Made by a program: the position numbers and the translations under genes
Part shown: in pieces, positions 7,708 through 16,502 of the stretch
How the letters are laid out: each line of letters opens with the position of its first letter
Numbering within the stretch: the first letter of the stretch is position 1
Notes under the pieces: generated by a model
Told to the model about the DNA's origin: nothing
Databases searched by the model: none
The model's input: the letters and a program-made list of their open reading frames with translations, nothing else
NCBI GenBank assembly: GCA_963763085.1
Contig: CAVXNB010000008.1
Span: forward strand, 434,001 to 498,000
From: CAVXNB01 sp963763085
GTDB taxonomy: Bacteria; Actinomycetota; Acidimicrobiia; Acidimicrobiales; Bog-793
DNA length: 64,000 bases
Direction of reading: 5' to 3'

Positions 7708-7748
7708 GATCGGACGGTATCGCCGCGTCGGTCACGATCTTGCTGCGG

Positions 7749-8969
7749 TCACCGGTACAGAATGACGTCGACCTCGCTGCCGCTGTCCAGACCGGTGGCG
7801 GGCTCGGGAACGACGATGTAGCCGTCGGCCCTGGTCAGCACGGACAACAGCGCGGACGGCCCGAAAAGTGGCTCGGCTACACCATCGCGCACGGCCACTT
7901 GGACAATGTCGAGCCGGCCGGCCGCGGAGGCCAGGTCGCGGGACAGGCGCGCCCGCACATGTGGCTCGGGAGGCAACAACTCGCACCCGGCGAGGTGCCA
8001 CACGAGCGGTACGCCGACCAGTCGAAACACCACGAGCGCCGACAACGGGTTACCCGGTAGTCCGATCAGTGGCACGCCAGCGCACTCTGCCAGCAACGTC
8101 GGCTTGCCCGGTTTGATCGCGAGGCCGTGGCACCAGATCGTGCCGAGCGCCGCTACCGCGCCCGCCGTTTCATCGCGGGTGCCGACGGAAGACCCCGCTG
8201 AGACGACGACGAGGTCGGAGTAGGGCAGAACACCGCGCAAAGTCTCCTCCAGCGCCTCCCGATCGTCGGGCACGATCCCCGCCAGGGTCGGACTGCCACC
8301 CGCATCGAGCACGAGCCCGGCTAGTGCCGGGGCGGTGGCATCCCGCACTTGTCCGGCGGTCAACTTCTCGACGGAGGGCGCTACCACCTCATCGCCGGTC
8401 GAGATGATCGTCACGCGCGGCCTGGAATGCACCTGCACGGCCGCCACGCCGGCGGCGGCGAGAAGTCCGAGCTCAGCCGCGCGCAGCGGCCTGCCTGCCG
8501 CCACGAGCACGGCACCGGCGGAAACGTCCTCGTCCGCTCGCACCAGTCCGGCGCCGGGGGCGACGGGACGTGTCACCTCGATCGTGCCGTGCATGGTTTG
8601 GGCGGTGTACTCGACCATCACGACCGAGTCGGCTCCGTCTGGCAGCACCGCCCCGGTTGGGATCGCCACGCACCCGCCGGGTGGTACCGCCACGGCCGGC
8701 GGTTCCCCCATGCGCACGGAGCCGGCGAGCTCGAGGTAGGAGGGCAACCCTTCGGAGGCGCCGTAGGTATCAGCCGCGCGCACCGCGAAACCGTCGACAG
8801 TTGAACGCGTGAACCCGGGCAATGCCTCGGGCGCCGTCACGTCGACGGCAGGCACCCGCCCCAACAAGTCGGCGAGGGCCACCTCCTCCACCGTGGTGCG
8901 CCGCGCAGGCCGGAACCCGGCCAACGCGTCGGCAACGGTACGGGCGGTGAAGAACTCCCGGCCGCTCAC
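7749..8969 (-). CDS. moeA: Molybdopterin molybdotransferase MoeA
   Basis: This is a single-domain MoeA of 406 residues, about the E. coli length. Conserved features are LPGFTRSTVDGFAVRAADT, PTGAVLPDGADSVVMVEYT, RADEDVSAGAVLVAAG, ISTGDEV, VSAGSSVGTRDET, the KPGKPT segment and GLPGNPLSALVVF. It should ligate Mo or W to molybdopterin-AMP during cofactor synthesis. The GTG start at 8969 overlaps the stop of the formate dehydrogenase beta gene (GTGA), which indicates coupled translation. Longer in-frame extensions upstream are Arg-rich antisense-like sequence inside the neighbouring gene, so I rejected them. Confidence 0.92.
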   Translation of the reverse strand: MSGREFFTARTVADALAGFRPARRTTVEEVALADLLGRVPAVDVTAPEALPGFTRSTVDGFAVRAADTYGASEGLPSYLELAGSVRMGEPPAVAVPPGGCVAIPTGAVLPDGADSVVMVEYTAQTMHGTIEVTRPVAPGAGLVRADEDVSAGAVLVAAGRPLRAAELGLLAAAGVAAVQVHSRPRVTIISTGDEVVAPSVEKLTAGQVRDATAPALAGLVLDAGGSPTLAGIVPDDREALEETLRGVLPYSDLVVVSAGSSVGTRDETAGAVAALGTIWCHGLAIKPGKPTLLAECAGVPLIGLPGNPLSALVVFRLVGVPLVWHLAGCELLPPEPHVRARLSRDLASAAGRLDIVQVAVRDGVAEPLFGPSALLSVLTRADGYIVVPEPATGLDSGSEVDVILYR

Positions 8970-10723
8970 CGGGAGGGCTGGCCTGAGGCGCCTTCGGGCT
9001 TCGGCTGTGGGCGCGCCGCAGCGCCTCCCTTGTTCAACCCCAGTGCGCTGACGACGGGTCCGAGGGCGACCTGCCCGAGGCCGCAGATGGAGGTCTTGCG
9101 CATGACCTCCTCGAGCTGGAGAATCCGGTCGCGCTGTGTCTCGCTCATCGCGGAGGCGCCGGATTCGACGACCTCGCTCAGAAGCGCATGGGCCTTCGTC
9201 GAGCCGACCCGGCATGGCACGCACTTGCCGCAGGACTCGTTTCGGAAGAACCGCAGCACGTTTGTCGTCGCCGCCAGCAGATTGGTGCCTTCGGCCAGCA
9301 CGACCACCGCGCCGGATCCGAGCATGGTACCTGCCTCGGCTGCGGTGCCGAAGTCGAGTTGCAGGTCAAGCTGGTCGGGGCCGATCAAGTTCGACGACGC
9401 CCCGCCGGGCTGCACGGCGCCGACGGCCGCGCCTCCGGTAACCCCGCCGGCGAGGTCGATCAGCGTGCGGACCGTGGTCCCCATCGGGACCAGGTAGACG
9501 TCGGGGCGCTCGACGTGGCCGGAGACAGCGAAGAACTTCCACCCGACCGATTCGCCGACCCCCTGGTCGGCCCACCACTGCGCTCCGCGCTGCAAGATCA
9601 CCGGCACGTCCGCGAACGTCTCGACGGAGTTCACGAGCGTGGGACGGCCGTGCAGTCCGTAGGTGCCGGGGAACGGGGGCTTGTTACGCGGCTCGCCCCG
9701 ATGGCCCTCCATGCACTCCAGCAGCGCCGTCTCCTCACCGAGGATGTAGCCGCCGGGCGAGACGAACACCTCGACCTCGAGTCGTTGCCCACTGCCGCAT
9801 GCATCGTCACCGACGATCCCGGCGGCTCGCAGAGCGTCGATCTCGCCGCGCAGCACGTGCTCCTCGGGACCATATTCGTGCCGGATGAAGACCCAGCCCT
9901 GCTCCGCCCCGACCACTGCCATGCTGATCAACAGGCCTTCCAGCACGAGGTGGGGCTGGGTGGCGAGGATCTGACGGTCCTTGAAGGTGCCGGGTTCGGA
10001 CTCGTCGGCGTTGCAGATTGCGTACTTGACACTGCCCGGCTCGGTGCCGCGGACGAGCTCCCACTTCTGCCCTGTGGGAAAGCCGGCGCCACCCATGCCG
10101 CGAAGGCCGGACTCCTTGAGCGTGGCGACGATGTCGTCGGCGTCCAGTGCACCGGCGAGCAACCCCCGCAGCGTTGCGTAGCGCTCGGCCACGCCGGATC
10201 CTGCCACGTAAGGGTCATTCGCCCAAGGCTCGGCGCGCGTTCGGGCCGCGGCCTCGCCGACGCCCTCGCCGCGGGCGTCGGCGACGAGCGTCTCTACCTC
10301 GGCGATCCGAGCGGGCCGCTCGTTCACGGTCACCGCCGGCGCGATGTCGCAGCGGCCCAGGCACGACACCTCTACGAGCTCGACGTCGGCGTCCTCGCCA
10401 TAGCGCTCGCGCAACTCGGCGATGCGGGCATCGCCGTCGCGTAGGAAGCACGGGAGGTCGTGGCAGACGTGTATCGCCACCTTGCTCGGCGGCTCAGTGC
10501 GGAAGTGCGGGTAGAACGAGATCAGGCCTTCGATCTCGTAACGCGGCCTGCGGGCGTCGCGGGCAAGCTCCTCCAACTGTTCGCGGGGCAGCCAGCCGAA
10601 GCGGGATTGGATCACGTTGAGCGCCGGGATGAGCGATGGTCCGGGGAACTTCCCGGCCCTCGCCTCCACGCCCGGCACCCGGCGGGACCGATCCTCGGTC
10701 GCGCGGTCGGATACGTCGGTCAT
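8966..10723 (-). CDS. NAD-linked formate dehydrogenase beta subunit (NuoE-NuoF fusion)
   Basis: The 585-residue protein joins two complex-I-like modules. Residues 1 to about 160 are a NuoE-type thioredoxin-like domain with a [2Fe-2S] set at C87, C92, C121 and C125. The rest is NuoF-like, with GLRGMGGAGFPTGQKW and the NADH/FMN segment CNADESEPGTFKDR. GEETALLECMEG and the C-terminal ESCGKCVPCRVGS [4Fe-4S] site follow. Such subunits pass electrons from the formate-oxidising alpha subunit to NAD+ via FMN (or in reverse). The ATG at 10723 overlaps the alpha-subunit stop (ATGA), giving 1:1 coupled expression. Apparent extensions of this frame further upstream lie antisense-like within the alpha gene and are not real. 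Confidence 0.92.
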   Translation of the reverse strand: MTDVSDRATEDRSRRVPGVEARAGKFPGPSLIPALNVIQSRFGWLPREQLEELARDARRPRYEIEGLISFYPHFRTEPPSKVAIHVCHDLPCFLRDGDARIAELRERYGEDADVELVEVSCLGRCDIAPAVTVNERPARIAEVETLVADARGEGVGEAAARTRAEPWANDPYVAGSGVAERYATLRGLLAGALDADDIVATLKESGLRGMGGAGFPTGQKWELVRGTEPGSVKYAICNADESEPGTFKDRQILATQPHLVLEGLLISMAVVGAEQGWVFIRHEYGPEEHVLRGEIDALRAAGIVGDDACGSGQRLEVEVFVSPGGYILGEETALLECMEGHRGEPRNKPPFPGTYGLHGRPTLVNSVETFADVPVILQRGAQWWADQGVGESVGWKFFAVSGHVERPDVYLVPMGTTVRTLIDLAGGVTGGAAVGAVQPGGASSNLIGPDQLDLQLDFGTAAEAGTMLGSGAVVVLAEGTNLLAATTNVLRFFRNESCGKCVPCRVGSTKAHALLSEVVESGASAMSETQRDRILQLEEVMRKTSICGLGQVALGPVVSALGLNKGGAAARPQPKPEGASGQPSR

Positions 10724-13698
10724 GTGTGCGCGGTTTGTGTCGATGTCGTTCCGGCGTAGGCCACGCCGAGAGGCTCCACCTGCACGGCGCAGAATTTGAA
10801 CTCGGGAATCTTTCCGGTCGGATCGATCTCGTCGATCGTAAGAAGATTGACCGCCGCCTCCCGGAAGTGGAAGGGGATGAAGCAGTTGCCCACCTGCTCG
10901 CGGTGGCTGACGCGCAGCAACAGCTCGATCGACCCGCGTCTCGAGCGCGCACGCACCATCTCCCCGTGTGTAAGCCCGCGGTCGGCGGCGTCCTTCGGGT
11001 GCATGTACACCTCGGCCACCGGCGCAATGGCGTCGAGAGCGAACGACCGACGGGTCATCGAGCCGGTGTGCCAATGCTCCAGCAGCCGCCCGGTGTTGAG
11101 CACGAGGGGGTACTCGGCGTCCGGCAGCTCCTTGGCCGGCAGCCACTGCGCCGGCACAAGGTGTGCGAGCCCGTCGTCGGTGTTGAACTTCTCATCGAAC
11201 ATGACGATCGTGCCGTCGGAATGCTCCGGATCGGCGTTCGGATAGAGCTTCCCGGACAGACCGAGATTGGAATACGACAGGTTCTTGTACGACGGCATGA
11301 GCTCGACCATCTCGTCGAAGACTTCGGAGGGCGCGCCGTAATTCCAGTCCAGCCCGATGCGCCGGGCGATGTCCTGCACGATTTGCCAGTCGGCGCGGGC
11401 CTGACCGGGCGGCTCCATCACCTTGCGACCGAGCTGCACGCGGCGGTCGGTGTTGGTGTAGCTGCCATCCTTCTCCAGATAGGACGTCGCCGGGAGGATC
11501 ACGTCGGCGAACTCGGCCGTCTCGGTGAGGAAGATGTCCTGCACGACCAGGAAATCCAGCTTCGAGAGCGCCTTGCGTACCTTGTTGATGTTGGGGTCGG
11601 AGAGGAACGGGTTCTCCCCGAGCATGTACATGCCGCGCACGCCGTCGGGCTGGAGGACGGATTTGATGATCTCGGTGACGGTAAGACCGCGGTTCGGGTT
11701 GAGGCTGGTGCCCCAAGCCTGTTCGAAGAGGCGCTGCGTCGCGGCCCGGTCGACTCCCTGGTAGTCGGGGTAGAACATCGGGATCAGGCCGGCGTCCGAA
11801 GCGCCCTGCACATTGTTCTGCCCACGCAGTGGATGCAGGCCCGTGCCCGGGCGCCCGACATTGCCGGTTATCGAGCACAAGGCTATGAGGCAGCGGGCGT
11901 TGTCGGTCCCGGTGGTGTGCTGGGAGATCCCCATGCCCCAGTACACGACGGCGGCCCGGGCTTCGCCCCAGGTCTTCGCGACCTCGCGGATCATGTCGGC
12001 CTTGACTCCGGTTATCTGCTCGGCCCGTTCGGGCGGGTAGTCGGCGACTGTACGAGCGAGCTCGTCATAGTTCGACGTGCGCTTGGCGACGAACTCGCGG
12101 TCGATCAACCCGAGCCGGATCACCTCATGCATGATCGAGTTGTAGAACGCCACGTCGGTGCCGGGTTTGAGCTGCACGAAGATGTCGGCGTGCTCAGCGA
12201 CCGTCGACGCCCGCGGGTCGACATAGATGATCTTGGTGCCGCGCCGGCGAGCTTGCTTGAAGAACGAGCTGGCCACGGGGTGGTTCGACGTCGGGTTGGA
12301 GCCGGCGATGATCACGACGTCGGCGTTGGCGACGTCCCCGTACGTCGTGGACACCGCTCCCGAGCCGACACCCTCGAACAGCGCGGCAACAGACGAGGCG
12401 TGGCACAACCGCGTGCAGTGGTCGACGTTGTTGGTGCCGAAGCCAGTGCGGATGAGCTTTTGGAAGAGGTAGGCCTCCTCGTTTGAGCACTTCGCCGAGC
12501 CGAACCCAGCGATCGCGCCGGGACCGTCCACCGCGTGGATCTCCCGGAGCCGGCGAGCGACGAGGTCGAGTGCCTCATCCCAGGTGGCCTCGCGGAAGTG
12601 TGGCAGCACCTCGTTGTAGTCGACGAGTCCGCCTGGCTTGCGGCCTCGGTCCTTCCCAGGCCGGCCGTCCTTGCGTCCGCCGTCGCGGTTACCTCCGCCG
12701 CCGCGGCCGCCACCGCCACCGCCGCGGTCGTTGTGGGTGCCACCGCGCCCGTCGCCCCGGACGTCGGCCGAGAGCGGGCCCTTCGGGTAGGAGGATCCGA
12801 TGCGGATCAGCGGCACGGTGAGGCGCTGCGGTGAGGCGGCATAGTCCCAGCCGTAGCGGCCTTTGACGCACAGCCTGCTCTGCGAACCCGGTTGGGCGCG
12901 GCCCTCTGCGAAGGAAATGGCGCCCCGCTCGCGGTCGACGTAGTAGGTAAGGGCGCAGCCGACGCCGCAGTACGGACACACGCTGTCGACGGCGTCGAGC
13001 TCGGCGCGCGGACGGATCGGGATGCCACCGATCGCCTTGTTGGTGAGCGCGCCGGTCGGGCACGCCTGAACGCACTCGCCGCACGTGACGCACGAACTCG
13101 CGCCCATGGGGTCGTTGAAGTCGAACGCGATCCTCGTGCCATAGCCCTTGCCGGAGCGGCCGATGACGTCGTTGCCCTGGATGTCGTCGCAGGCCCGAAC
13201 GCATCGATCGCACAGGATGCAGGCGTCGTGGTTGACGTCGATCACAGGGTTGGAGGAGTCGGTGCCGCGTCCCGAGCCGCGCGGGAGATCAGTCGTCTCA
13301 CGCGCCAGGTCGAAACCGTCGGCGAGGTTGAGCAGGAGGTTGTCGCCCGTGGTGGTCTGCTTCGGGTCCTCGGCGCGCGGCGGCTGGTCGGAGATCAGCA
13401 GCTCGGTGAGGGTAGCCCGGCTGCGCTCGAGCTCCGGGGTGGAGGTCTTGATTTTCATGCCGTCCTCACATGGACGCACGCAGGCGGCCGCGAATACCCG
13501 GCCACCCGTGTCGACGACGCACATCCGACACACCCCGACCGGGTCGTAGCGCTCGTTGTGGCACAGCACCGGGATGTCGACGCCGGCTTTCCGTGCCGCG
13601 TCATAGATCGTCGTGCCCGCGGCCGCCGTCACGGAGTGGCCGTCGATCTCGACGGTGACCGTTCGAACAGCGGTCGTCGTTTCCAGCACGGCTGTCAT
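10720..13698 (-). CDS. Formate dehydrogenase alpha subunit (Mo/W-bisMGD), Cys-type, with Gly/Arg-rich insertion
   Basis: The 992-residue protein begins with a NuoG-like [2Fe-2S] domain (C46, C57, C60, C73). Two 4Fe-4S ferredoxin motifs follow (C160/163/166/170 and C203/206/209/213). The catalytic domain [4Fe-4S] is C241, C244, C248 and C277. The active-site residue is C432 in HCTRLCHAS, followed by His, so this is a cysteine enzyme and not a selenoprotein. An unusual low-complexity stretch rich in Gly, Arg, Asp and Lys (about residues 312-357, bases 12628-12767) is inserted between the Fe-S module and the catalytic core. It would oxidise formate or reduce CO2 with the beta subunit. I chose ATG 13698; other in-frame ATGs lie at 13721 and beyond. 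Confidence 0.92.
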   Translation of the reverse strand: MTAVLETTTAVRTVTVEIDGHSVTAAAGTTIYDAARKAGVDIPVLCHNERYDPVGVCRMCVVDTGGRVFAAACVRPCEDGMKIKTSTPELERSRATLTELLISDQPPRAEDPKQTTTGDNLLLNLADGFDLARETTDLPRGSGRGTDSSNPVIDVNHDACILCDRCVRACDDIQGNDVIGRSGKGYGTRIAFDFNDPMGASSCVTCGECVQACPTGALTNKAIGGIPIRPRAELDAVDSVCPYCGVGCALTYYVDRERGAISFAEGRAQPGSQSRLCVKGRYGWDYAASPQRLTVPLIRIGSSYPKGPLSADVRGDGRGGTHNDRGGGGGGRGGGGNRDGGRKDGRPGKDRGRKPGGLVDYNEVLPHFREATWDEALDLVARRLREIHAVDGPGAIAGFGSAKCSNEEAYLFQKLIRTGFGTNNVDHCTRLCHASSVAALFEGVGSGAVSTTYGDVANADVVIIAGSNPTSNHPVASSFFKQARRRGTKIIYVDPRASTVAEHADIFVQLKPGTDVAFYNSIMHEVIRLGLIDREFVAKRTSNYDELARTVADYPPERAEQITGVKADMIREVAKTWGEARAAVVYWGMGISQHTTGTDNARCLIALCSITGNVGRPGTGLHPLRGQNNVQGASDAGLIPMFYPDYQGVDRAATQRLFEQAWGTSLNPNRGLTVTEIIKSVLQPDGVRGMYMLGENPFLSDPNINKVRKALSKLDFLVVQDIFLTETAEFADVILPATSYLEKDGSYTNTDRRVQLGRKVMEPPGQARADWQIVQDIARRIGLDWNYGAPSEVFDEMVELMPSYKNLSYSNLGLSGKLYPNADPEHSDGTIVMFDEKFNTDDGLAHLVPAQWLPAKELPDAEYPLVLNTGRLLEHWHTGSMTRRSFALDAIAPVAEVYMHPKDAADRGLTHGEMVRARSRRGSIELLLRVSHREQVGNCFIPFHFREAAVNLLTIDEIDPTGKIPEFKFCAVQVEPLGVAYAGTTSTQTAHT

Positions 13699-13774
13699 CT
13701 CGGCCCCACTTATCGGCATCGGTGCAGCGCCAACAGTAGTTGGCGTGGCGATGAGTGCCGGCGCTGAGAAGGGG

Positions 13775-15589
13775 TCATGGCTGCTGCAGCAGCAGATCGG
13801 GCAGGTCGCCCGGGTCGGCACGGCCTTCGGAGTCGAGTCCGCGGGCTGCGTAGTAGCCGGCCACCATCGTCTGGAGCCGCTCCTGGCTGAGCGTGGCGAC
13901 GCGGCCCGAACCCAACTCCAGTGGGGTCTCCAACATCCGAGTCGGCAGTCGATCGTCGGCGGCCGTGGCGCCTTCCCGCTGGTTGAACACGCGCTTTGCG
14001 AGCACGATCCGCCTCGCCGTGGTGTGTAGTTCCTCGGCGTCGATGTCCCAACCGGTCACCGAGGCCAGCAAGGCCGCCCACTCGACGAAGGGGTCGATGA
14101 ACACCCCGCGGAGGAACTTGCAGAGGATCATCGAGTCCATGATGGCGGCGCGGTCCTCGGTGTCGATCGCCGCCGCCACGTGAGGTTCGCCACCTTCGAG
14201 ACGGTCCAGCACGTCGGACAGGTCGGCCTCGTAGGCACCGGAGCGGTTGTGGTCGGCACCGCGGGCGTTCACCGCCAGCCCAAGCGCCATCGCTTGCATG
14301 GTCCGTGGCTCGTACCCCGGCAGCTCCAGCCCTTTGACCTGCGGCGCGAAGTCGATCGAGCAGGAACCGACGACTCCGGCAGCATGCCGGGAGCCTTGCG
14401 CCAGCAGCTCGCCCAGGCCCGGCTCGCGGGTGCCGATCGCGTCCAGCGCTCGAAGCAAGGCGGCACCGTCGCCGAACCGCAGCCACGGCGCGTCGATGAG
14501 TCCGCGCTCGGCACATTCCATCGCCCACGCGATCGTTCCTCCCGCCGAGATGGTGTCGATTCCGAGCTCGTCGCAGCGGGCGCTGGCCGCGAACACGTCG
14601 TCGGGATCCGACACGCCGCACAACGGGCCCAAGGCAAATACGTTCTCGTACTCCATTCGCTGGGTACCGCCGCCCTTACGGGAGTAGATGTGCTCACAGC
14701 CGATGGTGCAGGATGCGCAGCTGTTGCGGGCCACCTCACGCATGCTCTGCAGCTCCTCGGCGGCCAGCCGGGGGGCGCCCTCGAAGGTCGCTGCGGTGAA
14801 GTTGCGAGTTGGCAGCGTGGATACAGCGTTGAACGCAAGAAGGTTGGCGAGTGTCCCGAGCTCGCGGTACTTCTTCGTCGCAGGTCCGAAGCTGCGCTCG
14901 CGCAGGTCCTTGGCCGCGGCCAGCACGGCCGGGGGGTCTGCGACGCCAACCCGTGTTCCCGCCTTCACCAGAACGGCTTTGATGTTCTTCGCACCTAGAA
15001 CGGCGCCGAGGCCGCCGCGGCCGGCGTGCCGTCCGTCGTGGCTGATCGTCGCGTAGCGGACTCCACGTTCACCGGCCGCTCCGATGGCCGCCGTGCGCCA
15101 GCCCCGCCCGTACTTCTCGCGTGCCGACGCCTCGGCATCGGCTGCGGGCATGCCCGCCAGCTCGGCGGCCGGCTCCAGCCGCACTCCATCCTGATCGACG
15201 AGCAACACCGAGAGCGCATCGGCCTGGCCGCGTATCACGATCGCGTCGTTGCCTGTCAGCTTGCCCGAAATGGCGAATTGACTCGAGGCCAGCGCGTCGG
15301 TGATCAGGCCCGTCAACGGGGACTTGGCAACGACAGCGAACTTTGCACTCGTCGTGAGCGGCGTGCCGACCAAGGGCGAGAACACGAACACCAGCGGTGC
15401 CGCGGGTGCGAGTGGATCGACGCCCGGCGGGGCCAGCCGATGCAGCAACCAGGTGCCCAGCCCCACGCCGCCCAGGTAAGCCCGCAGCACACTTTCGTGG
15501 AGACTGAGCGATGCACCCGTGGCTGAACGACCGTTGACATCGACGACGAGGGCCTGTCCGAAGTATCCGCCCGACGTCACCTTCCCCAT
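13775..15589 (-). CDS. Tungsten-type aldehyde:ferredoxin oxidoreductase (AOR family)
   Basis: This 604-residue protein has the AOR family layout. The N-terminus GGYFGQALVVDV is followed by LGGVGLGTWLLH. Tungstopterin-contacting segments are AKSPLTG, GRGGLGAVLGAKNIKAV and PTRNF. The [4Fe-4S] cysteines are C291, C294 and C298 with distal C490 (ILCKFLRG). AOR enzymes interconvert aldehydes or other carbonyls and carboxylic acids using ferredoxin; some members couple to NAD through partner subunits. The substrate cannot be read from sequence. It lies 12 bp downstream of the mobA-moaD fusion and 76 bp upstream of the formate dehydrogenase alpha gene. A tungsten preference is family-based inference. 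Confidence 0.92.
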   Translation of the reverse strand: MGKVTSGGYFGQALVVDVNGRSATGASLSLHESVLRAYLGGVGLGTWLLHRLAPPGVDPLAPAAPLVFVFSPLVGTPLTTSAKFAVVAKSPLTGLITDALASSQFAISGKLTGNDAIVIRGQADALSVLLVDQDGVRLEPAAELAGMPAADAEASAREKYGRGWRTAAIGAAGERGVRYATISHDGRHAGRGGLGAVLGAKNIKAVLVKAGTRVGVADPPAVLAAAKDLRERSFGPATKKYRELGTLANLLAFNAVSTLPTRNFTAATFEGAPRLAAEELQSMREVARNSCASCTIGCEHIYSRKGGGTQRMEYENVFALGPLCGVSDPDDVFAASARCDELGIDTISAGGTIAWAMECAERGLIDAPWLRFGDGAALLRALDAIGTREPGLGELLAQGSRHAAGVVGSCSIDFAPQVKGLELPGYEPRTMQAMALGLAVNARGADHNRSGAYEADLSDVLDRLEGGEPHVAAAIDTEDRAAIMDSMILCKFLRGVFIDPFVEWAALLASVTGWDIDAEELHTTARRIVLAKRVFNQREGATAADDRLPTRMLETPLELGSGRVATLSQERLQTMVAGYYAARGLDSEGRADPGDLPDLLLQQP

Positions 15590-15601
15590 TCTACGGCCTG
15601 T

Positions 15602-16450
15602 TCAGCCTCCGGCGTCAGCGGAGAGGAAGGCGATCGTGTCGCCGGCCACCAGCGGAAGTTGTGCGTCGTGGGTGATCTGGTCGCCGTTCAGCGCCGCCAT
15701 GACGTACCTGTCCAGCGCGATCCCGACCGCGGTGGCGGCGGCGCCGAGCGTCGCTGCGCGGACCCGGCGCGGGCCCCGGAGACCACCCAGTGCCAGAGCA
15801 CCGAAGCACTCCACAACCACCTCGGGGCACGGACGCTGGCGCGCTTCCGCGTAGTCGTCCGGGGCGTTGACGTTCACCAGCGAGTCCAGTTCTGGGTCGA
15901 ATTGCGCAATATCGGCGTCGGCGAGCAACTCGGCATCGCCCAGCTCCTTCACGTGGCAATGCTTGAACAGCATCCCGGGCCGAAGATTGCCGTCGGCGAC
16001 GAGACTCCCGACGAGGCCGGCCAACGCCGTCCGATAACCGGCTGCGAGCGGCTGACGGAATCCGCGGGCCACCGGCAGAACGACGTCGATGTCGGGCACC
16101 GCGAACCCGCGCAGGACCTGACGGAGGAAAGCTGGATGGAGAAACGGCATGTCGGTCGAGCAGACAAACGCCGCCGGAGCCTTGTCGGCGACTGCGGCCA
16201 GGCCGGTCGCAATGCCCTGCAGCGGGCCGAGGCCCTCGACGGGGTCCTCGACGACATCCACGCCGAGGGGTAATTCGGGCAGCTCCTGGCCCGGAGCTGC
16301 GACCACGACGACCGGACCGGTCACCGTCCGAGCCAACAGGGCGGTGGTGCGGTACAGGAGCGTGGAGCCATGCCACTCGAGCGCCGCCTTGGGCGTGCCC
16401 ATGCGCGAGGACCTGCCGCCGGCGAGCACGACGCCTGCAGTAATGTCCAC
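15602..16450 (-). CDS. Molybdenum cofactor guanylyltransferase fused to a MoaD-like sulfur carrier (MobA-MoaD)
   Basis: Residues 1 to about 205 form a MobA nucleotidyltransferase. The GTP loop is LAGGRSSRMGTPK (9-21), followed by VVVVAAPGQELPEL, a glycine-rich LGPLQGIATGL and the metal-site CSTDMPFL. The C-terminal 75 residues resemble MoaD, with VVVECFGALALG, a variable centre, MAALNGDQITHDAQLPL and GDTIAFL. The protein ends exactly in Gly-Gly, as needed for the MoaD thiocarboxylate. One polypeptide could thus serve the sulfur-insertion and nucleotide-attachment steps at opposite ends of the pathway. GTG 16450 has GGGAG five bases upstream; further in-frame upstream codons lack a ribosome site. 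It appears to be the first gene of the operon. Confidence 0.86.
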   Translation of the reverse strand: MDITAGVVLAGGRSSRMGTPKAALEWHGSTLLYRTTALLARTVTGPVVVVAAPGQELPELPLGVDVVEDPVEGLGPLQGIATGLAAVADKAPAAFVCSTDMPFLHPAFLRQVLRGFAVPDIDVVLPVARGFRQPLAAGYRTALAGLVGSLVADGNLRPGMLFKHCHVKELGDAELLADADIAQFDPELDSLVNVNAPDDYAEARQRPCPEVVVECFGALALGGLRGPRRVRAATLGAAATAVGIALDRYVMAALNGDQITHDAQLPLVAGDTIAFLSADAGG

Positions 16451-16502
16451 GCTGACTCCCACCCAATCGAGGCTAACGGGTAGTGCTATCACCCGACCTC
16501 GA

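Noticed and set aside
12396..12408. Selenocysteine at the formate dehydrogenase active site
   Set aside because: The codon in the HCTRLCHAS motif is an ordinary Cys codon and no in-frame TGA occurs in the gene.
10636..12486. Long plus-strand frame of about 616 codons
   Set aside because: It is exactly antisense to the formate dehydrogenase alpha gene, has Arg/His-rich chance-like composition and no family match; high-GC third positions keep the opposite strand open.
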